Assembly (NCBI RefSeq): GCF_018143015.1
Contig: NC_054741.1
Span: forward strand, 59,765,197-59,829,196
From: Lytechinus variegatus
Taxonomy: Eukaryota > Echinodermata > Echinoidea > Temnopleuroida > Toxopneustidae
Direction of reading: 5' to 3'
DNA: 64,000 nucleotides
How positions within the stretch are numbered: position 1 is the first letter of the stretch; the number at the start of each line of letters is the position of its first letter. The translations under genes were made by a program, and so were the position numbers. This document shows positions 47,666 through 59,500 of the stretch, in pieces. Under the pieces are notes generated by a model. It saw nothing but the letters and a program-made list of their open reading frames with translations. It did no database searches and had not been told where the DNA came from.

Positions 47666-49369
47666 AACAGACCAAAAGGGAAAAATGATTACTACAGTAT
47701 GTTTCTGCCAAACTTCATTTTGGCAAGACAACAAAAAGTTTAATTTTCTGCCAAAGATTAAATTATTTCTGCAATTTATACAAATGCCATTGCTATAGGA
47801 TGGTAATCAATCTTCCTTATCCTATAACAGGATCTGTGCTTTTTTTTTTAAATGAAATTTTGCCTGGAAGAAGAAATCAAAAAGATAGAAACATATCAAA
47901 AAGTAAGTTTTAGTTAATATATATCACTTGCTTCATTTTGTCAAGTAAAGCTGAATAAAAAATAAACATTTCTTGAACAATATAAAAGACTTAAAGAATG
48001 AACTGACCTACATGTACATGTATATACTGAGAGTAATAAATACTAAAACATATAAATTCGCAGGGATATTATATGCAGACAATGATCTTTTATTGAAAGC
48101 TGATAAACCAAAATTCAACAAAAATCAGAATACACAATCATGTAATACTGATAAAATAATTCTTAACGATATAAGTACATGTAGCACTACAATAGAATTG
48201 AGTTGCATTTAACTTCATTCACTATCACATTTCACGAGAAAGGGGGAAATTATCTTAACTTAAATTTTGCAATCAAAATATCTCTAAAAAGGAGATTAGA
48301 AAGATGTGTTGCACTAGTATTTGAAATATATTTGCTTAAATTGTAGTATTTTTGTCAAAAATATTCATTCAGCTTTGGAAAATTATTCGATTATTTTCAT
48401 AAATTAAATAAGTTACCTCCTAACAACCTTTCCATTATTTGAACATTTTGTCATACATTTAACATCATTTTTTTATATTTGAAAAATATAAATCATGGCA
48501 AATTTGATACTCAGAACAAAAAAGGTAATAATTATTAAAGATAAGAAAAAAAATGACATTGTCCAAAAAATAAGATTTCGCATTTCACTGTCTTTCAAGT
48601 TTTGTATCATATCTCTAAATATCTAATTAGCCCAAATTAAGAAAGTGTATTATTGGCCTGATTCCTAATATCTAAAACCATGTTCTCAACATTTGGAACC
48701 AGGTCAATAAGAGAAGAAGTCTAGCAACAGATGGCCTAAGGTAGGCTTATATGTATTTTAGATGTCTAACAAACGGTATAATTTTGTTGTTGTTTGTTTA
48801 AACTAAAAATACAAATATAAATAGCAAAAGCATGTTTACTTTAAGAAAAATGCAAAGTCCATTATATAATGAATACATTTGCCTTTGAACAAGATGAGAA
48901 ATCAATGGAATGAACATATATGAAATAACCCAAATTCAAGAAATTATCATGATGATGATGATCATCATCATCAAATACAGAACTCACCAATCATCATCAT
49001 CCAAGTCAGGTTTACTAAGCATAACATGCCCCTGAAATTTGTAATAGATATTTGTAATTATGTATCAAAAGAAATCAATGAGAGGATAATGTGGCTGAAA
49101 GTCTGCACATTATTGACAACATGCATTCTTACATGTAGATGGATTGATGAAGAATCATTAGGTTCAGTGGTTTCAACCACATAAATGCAAAACAAACTTC
49201 TCAAAAAGTGCATATTTTGACCTACAGTTAACACACAAACAAAACACTGAATTACATGCATTACTGGTGTCTGATTATCTTGTGAGGTAATCCCAAATTC
49301 ATATTATTACATTATTCAGTTAAACCCTAATACTCCATCTCTTAAAGTAAAGCAGCACCCTGTCCAGCA

Positions 49370-49620
49370 CTTGTACCTTGTTGATGTCCAGGTGATTCGA
49401 TGTGAATGTGCTGCGATACTTCAGAAGTGAAGCTAGGGCTTGGATGTTCAACGAATCAGGTGTGAAAGAAGCGATTTACATCCAGGCATTCAAACCTTCT
49501 CTCAATAGGGATGGAGGGCGATATAATCAGACTATCGAATTCTACGTCACTGGGTCAGTCTGGGTTACTTCGGTCATCACTGAGGAAGGCTACAACTGGC
49601 AGCTGAAAATTTCGAGGTAA
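49370..49620 (+). mobile_element. Penelope-like element fragment (GIY-YIG endonuclease tail)
   Basis: The plus-strand reading contains GVKEAIYIQAFKPSLNRDGG, the characteristic end of the GIY-YIG nuclease domain of Penelope-type retroelements (usual form GVKEAIHIRRxRPSLNRDGGRH). Only this short C-terminal part is present, with no reverse transcriptase nearby, so it is a dead-on-arrival or eroded 3' fragment. Confidence 0.65.
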
Positions 49621-50397
49621 TTCATGGATTTTTTTCTTTGGGTTGAGAGCATAAGTTTGATCTTTCCTTATTTTCAACCAACACAGATGAACTTTCATGA
49701 TCGTAAGTTTAATCTATAAAGTCTGTTTATCATCACAAAATGTGCAAAATGTTGTTAAATGTATCAACTATATTTGAAATCAAAATGAATTCAAATGGAT
49801 AGGATTGCATTAAATTGATCTTGAATAGATTTTTTAAGGTAAAAATATGGTATAAGCCTTTTAGATCAAGAAAATTATTCAATTTTTTTTAAAAGAATCA
49901 TTTCATAAATCAATTGAAGTTGAAACAGATATTTTTCCATTGCAGGGAAACCAATTGCATGTATCTAATGTACCAGATAAATTTACTAGTGGTGAATTTT
50001 TGCAATCGATGTATTATAATATTGTTTCCTAGAAATATCAAATGACATGTTTAAAAAACCATGTCATACACTGTAGTGCCAAGTTAGCAATCAACAGCTG
50101 ATACTAGCATGTGCAATTAAATGTAGGTTAAAATGCTTCAAAGAGCAATCGTACTCAAAAAGGGTAATATTAAACATTTAATTTGTGAAATACCACATGA
50201 CATTTACTCATGCTGTTGTCCTCTAACTCAATATGAAACTGTATCATTTAAGTTTCACTGTTACCCTTGTATCACATATAACATACTACACTATAGCGTC
50301 CTACATACAATTATATACTCTTGCTAAATACTATCCCTCTAACTATCAAAGGAAAAGCTAGCTCTATTCCTACGATAATACTTCTAATTGTACACTG

Positions 50398-50562
50398 CTA
50401 CGTGTTGTCTGGTGCTTCTTTGCTAAAATAAGGAGCTGATTCATTGACAAGTAGCGTATGGCAGACATCACAAACAGGCATCTTTCTCCTTCGAGGGCCA
50501 CTCTCCACAGACTTGGTCACACAGTCCGGGCAGAACACCTTACCGCAGTGCTTACAGTGGTT
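50398..50562 (-). CDS. RABEP1: Rabaptin exon M (rest of FYVE-like finger and stop)
   Basis: Acceptor ATTTGTAG in phase 0. NHCKHCGKVFCPDC, then 16 residues to VCDVC, then LLVNESAPYFSKEAPDNT and TAG. With exon L it supplies eight cysteines spaced as in FYVE domains. Confidence 0.92.
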   Translation of the reverse strand, partial: NHCKHCGKVFCPDCVTKSVESGPRRRKMPVCDVCHTLLVNESAPYFSKEAPDNT

Positions 50563-53500
50563 CTACAAATTAAACACAGAGGAAAAAATGTAGAGAAAAT
50601 AAAACTGCATTTTTAAAAAGATTTTGTAACAATAATAATAACATTCCGCTTTTATATAAAGCTCAATACTTTGAAATGTGTCTAAGCGATACATATTATA
50701 TTATTACCCCGTCACAAGATCTTGGCAGGCCCGCACACAATGTATGCACTTTCTCCAATTCCTGAGGAGAAATTCAACGTCACCGAAGACTGAAAATTAA
50801 CCTGTGTAAGAACTTCCACATGACATTGAATTTTAAACTTTACTCAACCAAGTAGATAGGACTATGGAAATAAGATTACCGAGCAGGGCTACTCAATATT
50901 CTTGATGGAAGTTATCATTCCGTAACATTATGATCTCATTGCATTATGTATACGTGCAGCCATATTCATTCTGTTTGTTTGCAACTTGTAATTACTCTGC
51001 CAGACCGCTACAGTCAGAGCGTTCTGTGGTGTGTGACACAATTGTGTCACACAAGCATGGCAAACAGAACGCAACAATATTGTAATTTTATGGAATTCGA
51101 GCAAGAACACTGAGGAATCCTGAATGGTAAATTTTTTTCCATAGTCCCACTTGATTGATTATATCAGATTTATTTGAAACTTGTTTATGGAATGTTTACT
51201 TTGTCAAAGTCTTTGACTCTGTGAACTTGAATTTCTTACGTAATCCTTCATTTTATTGGTCCATTGGTGTGCATAAAATTACACAGGTCGCATTTATCGC
51301 ACATCGGTTAACCAACCATTTTGACTCAAACCTATGGTGGATGCTACTTTGTTGAATTCCTAACCAATTGTGTCATTCTACTGATCGGTTCAGAAAAGAA
51401 ATATATAAATATACATAAAGTTCATGAAATATGAACAAATAACATATCAGTAAACCATAAGTAAAATGGAGAAAAAAATCAATGAATCAGTTTTTTAAAA
51501 ATCATTGAAGGAAAAATCCACCCCCAAAAAAATTGATTTGAATATGAAAAGAAAAATCCAACAAGTATATCACTGAATATTTCATCAAAATCAGATGTAA
51601 TATAAGAAAGTTATGACATTTCAAAGTTTCACTTAATTTCACAAAACAGATATATGTACATCCTGGAGGGTATGCAAATAAGAAGCTGATGACATCATCC
51701 ACTCACTATTTCTTTTGTATTTTTATTATATGAACTAGGTAATATTCTATTTTCCTCCTCATTGTCGAGTGAAAAAACAATTAATTCCTCCCTGAACATG
51801 TGGATTGAGCATTGATTAAAACTATATGATTCAGTCAAGTTCGTCCTTATTGTCAAATTCATAAAAATGAAATATTGTATAATTCAAAGAATAAAAAAGA
51901 AAAAGAAATAATGAGGGACATCATCGATTGTCTCATTTGAGTTGTACATATCACTGTTTTGTGTAAAATAAGCAAAACTTAAAAATGTCATAGCTTTCTT
52001 ATTTTACATCCGATTTTTCAGGCAATTTTCAGCGCTTTGCTAGTTTGATTTTTCTCTATTTATTCAAATCATCATTTTTCTGAAGTGAACTTGACCTTTA
52101 ATGAAAGTATACATGGAAATCATTTAAAATCTTGGTCAAACCTTTTTCTTTTTACTAGTTCCAAAGACAGTCTTACAATTATTGCACTTATCAGCATCAT
52201 CCTCATGCTGCCACCTGACTTCATTGTCTTTCTGCCTTATGACTTCAAGCTGAACCTGCATTAGAATTAACACAAACACAATTATCAGTTTGTGGGACTA
52301 CAGTGTGATAAGCAACCCAGAGAGAAAAGAATTTCAATTATTATCTCACTATTTTAAAAATTCTGAATGAAAACATGGCAATTCAATTTCTCAATTTTAC
52401 AGTAATACATCTCACAAATATTAAAATTGTCCATTCATTAATTTGTCAGTGATTTTACAAACTGGCTCAAGCCTAATTTTCGGTTAAATTTTTGAATTTT
52501 TTTTTTTTGCATATACTGGAAGCCTGCGATTCACTCTATTGATTTGCCAAATTTCAGATTCAAATTGAAACATTATTTAAAGAAAAAGAGCACATTCAAT
52601 TTTCTTAAGAACCAGCTCAACTTCCTCCTTTGATTTACGAACTGGCTCTAACCATTCTTTGTGTACCATAAAGTCTCTGGAATTGCATGCACAGGTCACC
52701 GTAATGTAGTGCGCATGTGCTTTGTGCCTCTAAAAAACATGCAAATGGTATAAATGATCTTACGAACTGGCTCAAACTATGATTTGTGCCGCTAAAAACA
52801 GTGTGCATGGTACGCATGATTTTACGAAGTGACTCAAACCCCCTGTTTTGGCTAAAAAATAGCAGCTTCTGAAATGTGCTTTATTTCAAATATTGAAAAA
52901 ATGAACTTACAAATTGGGGACAAAATGCGAAGGTATGAGAGTCTGAAAAACATCCAAACATCCGAACGCGAATATCTCGAAATCATGTTTTGGAGACAAG
53001 CTGATGTTTGAGCCGGTTTGTAAAATCACCAACGATTTATGTTGATTTGCCATTACACACCCACCTGTAGAGATTGTGATAATTTGACAAAGTCTTTCTG
53101 CACAGCCTCTGAGTTTTCTAGCTCTGATTGTAGATTCTGATTCTTTTTCCTCCTCTCTTGCAATTCGGCTTCTAAATTTGTCTGCAGAGAAAAATGAATT
53201 CTTCATAAATGGTCTGACCTAGTGCTGCATGATAGCAAGAGTATTTTGAAATAATTGTAACATTGAAATTGTAACAGACAATACTGGGTCTAGGCCCTAC
53301 TTCATCATAACGGAACACAGCAATCCATCCAATGCTATCAGAATTTGGTTACTTTTTCCATTTTTGTTGTTTGAACAATGTACAACGAAAACAAGCAAAA
53401 CTGATCAATCTGATAAGATTTAGAGTTTTCTTTTCAATTTTTGCTTTCTCACAATGTTGAAATTCAAATTAAATCTTTACATGCTGATGATAACAAATAT

Positions 53501-56500
53501 GTGTATAGCCCCATTTATCTGTGAAAGAAATATTCAAAGGTGCTGACTTCCAGTTTGTCACATATTATTCAGACAATCACACAGTGGATGAAAAAGATAA
53601 GTCTGGTTCAAGGTCTCGAGGTAAAGGAGGAAGGGGGTTCCAACAGACCATCAAAATACGGGATTCCTACCAATAAGATGTCACTGGAATCCAAAAAGAA
53701 CCATTTACACCGTGAATCAGCCCCACTTTATCAAGGGGACAATGACACAATATCTCTCACCTAACCAGGGTTACTCTTACTAGGCTTAGTGACACCTATC
53801 ACTGATTTATAATCAATTCTATTTCTTTTTTTCTGACAACATCCATGTGAGCTGTTCCTATCAGGCCCATTGATACCTGTTATTATCTTCCAAATTAATG
53901 TGATACCAGGGTCCCATTACACAAAGGTTAGCGATTGATCGTATGCTTGATTTTTACCATTGATTGTACATTGTAGTCAATGGAATCAATCATAGAAAAA
54001 TGTTCTACGATCATTGCTAAGCTTTGTGTTACGGGCCCCTGGTCCATTGTAAAGGAAAATTTTATTTGTTACATATATGTTATCTATGGCAGATAAGAAT
54101 GGGGGGGGCTCCATCTTTGCGAAAAGTGAATAACCATTTTGAAAAAAACATTGTACCGCTTGTCAATTTTTCTTCTTCAGAAAATTTCCCCCCATCTCCT
54201 TGTAAAACTTCTATTTGCCATCGGTTACGATGTGGTAACTAAAAGATATTCAGCTTTAATAATAATATCAACATTTGTAATGCACCGGTATCCATCATAA
54301 AAAAGATGCTCATGGCGCAATAAAGAAAAGAAAAGAAAAAGAAAGCTTTAATACCTTATGTGCTGACAATTCTTCAACCTGTTCCCGAAGTGCAGTGATG
54401 ACCTCTTTAGACTTTCCCTGCATAGACTTCTTTGATTCCTGGACCTCTCTCAAGGTTTCTTCCACTTCTCCTCTAGTTTTCTTCTCTTTCTCATAGTCTT
54501 CTCGCAGGTTCCGTAATACAACTGGAAATAAGAATTAGTCAATATAAAACAACCAATGATAAGATTATGACCTCAATTCTACAGGCAAAAATAGATAGTC
54601 CTTCATATTGTGAAATCTAAGTTTTCTAGATTCTATTCTGATATAACAAAATTTACCCACTACACCATTTCTATTCTTTCTATGCAGTGTCACAACATTT
54701 GCTCTGGTCTTAATATCTTAGAGGGCATAGGGTTAAGGATTGTATCATAGATTTTGTGGTTCTGAATAATGTAAAGATAAGGATTAGGGTTTATTTAGTT
54801 TTAGATATCAGGTTTTATGTTTGGCTTATTAACATGCAGATTTTCCATCGGAGCATTTGTCACCACAGCAGATGTAAGGGAACCTTTTACTCATAAGCCA
54901 AGCATCGTTGTGATTTATCATTACTTCAAATCATTCCTGACAGTGTACTCTTTGAGTTAGAATTTATTGGCAATTTGCAAGTAAAATTAATTGCAAATGA
55001 ATAGTAAATTTTTACAATCAATTATGCCTCCTGAATATTGACATGGAACTGTGACTGACATCAGACAAAACATTGAACAGATACAGACTAGGATCTTTAT
55101 CATTATCTAGGTACAGTGAATTTCTGCGATTGCAGAAAACGGACGAAATCCATGGAAAGGTATTGAAGCCTTGGCCTTGGGTATTGAAGCCTTGGCCTTG
55201 AAGGTTTATGCCTTGACTACAACACTGGTGTGTACAAAGTCTATGGGAAAACAGAATTTTCGTTTTCTGACATGCTGAAACGGATTTTGAGATTTTCTGA
55301 AACGGAAAAGGCAATTTTTTGAAACGGAAAATCACTGTTCCTAATTATCTATTGCACTACTCACGTAGTTCCTCCTTGTAATCATCCAGCTCAGTCTGGT
55401 AGGTGTCCTCCATGGTCATGCGTTGATGTTGCTCTGATTCCAGCTGCTCCCTGGTGAAGCTAAGCTCACTCCTCAGCGAGCTCTCCGTATGGTCAGCATT
55501 CACCCGCACTGTGATGATGTCATCACGGTACTTCATGCACAGACGGGAAAGCTCCTGCACAAAGTATTAAAGTATTCAGCAACATTTAAAGGGGAAGTTC
55601 ACCCTGACAAAAAGTTTATTGTAAAAGTAGCAGAAAAAAATAATAAAAAATATTGCCGAAGGTTTGAGAAAAATTCATCAAATAATTAAAAAGTTATTAG
55701 AATTTCAATTATTTGATTTGTGACGTCATATGCGAGCAGCATTCCTACATAGCGAATGGTAAAAAATCAATGAAATGTCATTTTCTCAGAAAATTGAAAA
55801 TGGTTTTCACTGTAACTTTTGTATATCAATAGACAAATCATTTCATACCCGATCATGAAAAGAAAACAAAATTAAGTCCTCAGGAACCATACAAAATTTG
55901 AAATTCATACATTTTATATTACATAACACATGGGGCAGCTGCTCGTATATGACGTCACAAATCCAAAATTTTGAACTCTAATAACTTTCTTACACTTTAA
56001 CGGATTTTCCTCAAACCTTCACCAATATTTTTACTATTTTTTCTGCTATTTTCACAACAAAGTTTTCTTCAGGGTGAACTTCCCCTTTAATCACAACGAT
56101 AAATTAGCTGAGGGGGGGGTAGGGGCTCTGAAACAGTTTGAGGAAAGTACGAAGGTGTAATAGTGGGCAGTAACAATGACTCTACAAGTTGTCCGGTGCA
56201 CCTCACAGCGAGTGTTTTATCAATATAAACCCGATTTCTTTTAAAAATCATTCTGAATATCTATTTTCATATTTTCATTCTGCCAGGGATTTAATTGCCG
56301 GAATATCAGTATTTCTTCCCCCAAAACTAGAAGCCAAACTTGATAGTGTGGCTAGTTCACTCATTGCAATGTTTAGTTTTGTGCAGGTGTATTGACATTC
56401 GTAACTTACTAAAGATTAACCGGACACCCCACTTAATTTCATCAAGTAGTCAACGTCTTACGAACCTGTGGTGATGTTGGCAAGTCAAACGGTTCGCTGC

Positions 56501-59500
56501 TTTGAAGGGATTGATGTAAAGACCTTTTGGCACTAAGACTGTCATTCTCTTTCTGTAACTTTGTGACCTGAAGAAAAAAAAAAAACCACCAGCACAAATA
56601 ATGAAAATGTGTCTTGTGGAGACTTTTAGGGGATCAATCAAAATACAGATCTGTGTATAGGTCATTCGGATGGAAAGACAACCAATTCAACCTCTTCCCC
56701 AATGTCCAAATTAATAAATTCAGAAAAAAAGAAGAAAAATCTTGCATCCTTTAACTCTCCTCAGAGTAGTGACAAAATAATGACACAAAGTGAATACAAA
56801 ATGGGTAAAATGGTCAAAAAAATCTTTATTAAATAATTCCAAACAAAGGTTACTTTTCCTTGGAATGTGGCATTATTATCATTGAATCATGATAAAATAA
56901 CCAAATATGTGATTGAAGCACAAAATGTCACAGGAACTACATAAATTACAGTATTAAAATCCTGAGGAAAGAAAATGGGCTGGCCAAAACCAAATAAATC
57001 AGCTGCTACATGTATATAGAAACTAACTGTGTATGTTCCAATAAACTTTGAGATACACAAAGAACTGAATGTTGAATGTCTAAAGTACACTTACTTCTTG
57101 GTAAAGTTGTTCTCTGGATTCAAATAGAATTTGCTGCAGTGAGAATATGGGAAGAAAATCAAATTATTGGAAATATTACAAGCAGGTTGTGCATTTGATT
57201 GTTTTATTTGCAACACAAACATAAAGAATCTATATCAATGTGGCAGTTCCTGAAAAAAATATGTACAGATTACTTGAAACACATGAAACACACAAAACAT
57301 TAAAAAATTGAAAATATTGATGAATGAAAGATGCATAACGAAATGAAACTTACCATTTGGGAATGTAACTCATTTTGTGATTTTAAATATTGGTGTCTAA
57401 TATTTGATAAAAGTTGCTCCGACTCTCCGTTCTTGGTGGTGAGTGTTTTGATCTGAAAGGAAATTCATATATACTTGTATGAAGAAAATTATGAAAATTG
57501 TGCAAATGCAATTCAGTTATTCACAACTACCGCCATCATAATCTTCCTCATAATTGTGGTAAATTACCACCATCATTGTCCTGACGATCACTTTTATTAT
57601 AATCATCATCACGATTATACCCGTCATTAACATCAGAGTTGTCATCATCATTCTCATTATCCTCGCCAACATCATCACCATCATCATCATGTTCATCATA
57701 TCCTCAACATAATATTCATCCTTATCAGCATCATTATTTTCATTATTGCCATCCTCCTCCTCCTCCTCCTCATCCTCCATACCACCTTCATCAATCATGA
57801 TTACCATCATCAACACAATAAGTAGGACTAGAGCTTGCCTCATTGACAGTACATAATCAGACCTGCCAACCTCTGGGAATGAAAAACTGTATTCTGTGAT
57901 ATACAAAAAATGAATTTTCTCCCCCAAAAGTGTGTTTTATAATAAAATGCTCTGCGCACTCGCTCATCGGGGCGCCCAAGCTGCATGCAAGCTAAAATGC
58001 GCACTGCTCTTGCAGATGAAAAAAAAATTGAAACTTGTGTATATCTCAACCTGGTTTTTACAAAATGATTGGGAAAAAAAATACCTGAAATTACATTGAT
58101 CTAATAACCATATTTGTGTACATTTTATGAAATAGAGACATTTAGAGATGATTTTTCTCAATAAATAAAAAAAATTTTTTTACAAAAAAAATATTTTGTA
58201 AAGAAAAAACGTACTGCCGTATCTTGCTTGAAAAAACGTACACCTAAAACGTAATGGATGGCAGGTCTGCATAACACATGGCATTGTCAAGCAAGTATAT
58301 GCCTAGCAATGAAAATGAGACCAACAAAGTAAGAATTTGAACATTTATCAAATACAAGGCATTAGCAATGTTGCGTCTCGCCCACTTGTGAAAGTAACCA
58401 GAAATATTGTCATTTGCGAGGGCACGCAGCAGAATTGTATCAAATGTTCATTGTAAAATAACTGGGATGGAATAACATTTGTCATAAGAGTCTTGCGCAT
58501 AAACTTCAATGTTGAGCTCAAAATGACCTTTGACCTTACCATGTCACCTCTGAACACAATAAATGCAGGTCTCCTAAGTACAGCTACAACCCAAGTTTGG
58601 TTCATAAGTGACTTACGGTAGCAAAGCTATGTCATAACAATGTTGTGTCACAATGTTTGTGACGGACAGACGGACAACATTTGGATCCTTATGTCTCGCC
58701 TTCACTTCTGGTTGGCGAGACAAAAAGTGATAAACAGTTGAGTTTTGAAATAGGTGATCTCATTAAATTCACCTGTATCTGAGCATCTTCTGCAGCATTC
58801 TTCAGGCTTTCCTCCAACTCTGAACGGATCTTCTGTTCTCTTAATACATTGTCTATCTCCTGCTCAAGTTGCTGAAAAGAAATAATAATTTTAAAAAAAT
58901 CTTTTCATTGGCCATTATAAATACTAGCAGTAGCTAGAATTACATGGCACATTTTCAAGATAATTATGTAGTGAGCATGATATTAACTGCAGACACTAAG
59001 AATATGGATTCCACATCATTACTGGGAACCATTCAAAGGCATTTTCCTTTGAATAACAAGGCCACCTTCCCACACCTTAATTTCTTGATCATCCATGAGT
59101 GGCTCTTAAACTTTAATTGACTGATTATAGGAATGTCCACAGGTTCCTACATTTGGAATAGGATCAGATATATTGCTGACAAACAAACATTGAATTGAAC
59201 ACAGGTTCCATATGAAGAAAACTTAGCAAAACATTAAGCACTGCTAACACTATACGATTCATTGCGATCCATACTTCAAAGAAATTGTGATAACATTTGA
59301 TACGGACATTCTAACTGATAAAATCTTACAGATCAGTGTTGGGAATAGTGGTAGGACTATTGAAATCGAAATTCAGTCAATTTTGAGCCTCCATGTAGGA
59401 ATAAAAATCAAATTAAATACCAAATTGAAATGACGTTATCATTGGCTGCGACTTGAAGCAGATTTGGACTTTACTCAGACCACAGGTCTTGCCACAAAAT

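Larger units (their letters stand above)
43181..50397. other. Intergenic stretch between POLD4 and rabaptin
   Basis: No host exon recognised. It holds one foldback element (43763-44240), a tandem TGACCTTTGACC-related array (47095-47665) and a Penelope-type fragment (49370-49620). The 3' untranslated region of rabaptin should occupy part of the right end. Confidence 0.5.

Noticed and set aside
55018-55335. 105-residue open frame on the minus strand
   Set aside because: It lies wholly in a rabaptin intron, contains a short GGCCTTGG-type duplication and has no similarity I recognise.
57517-57927. 136-residue Met/Asp/Glu-rich open frame
   Set aside because: Lies in a rabaptin intron over ATC/TCC simple repeats; composition explains it.
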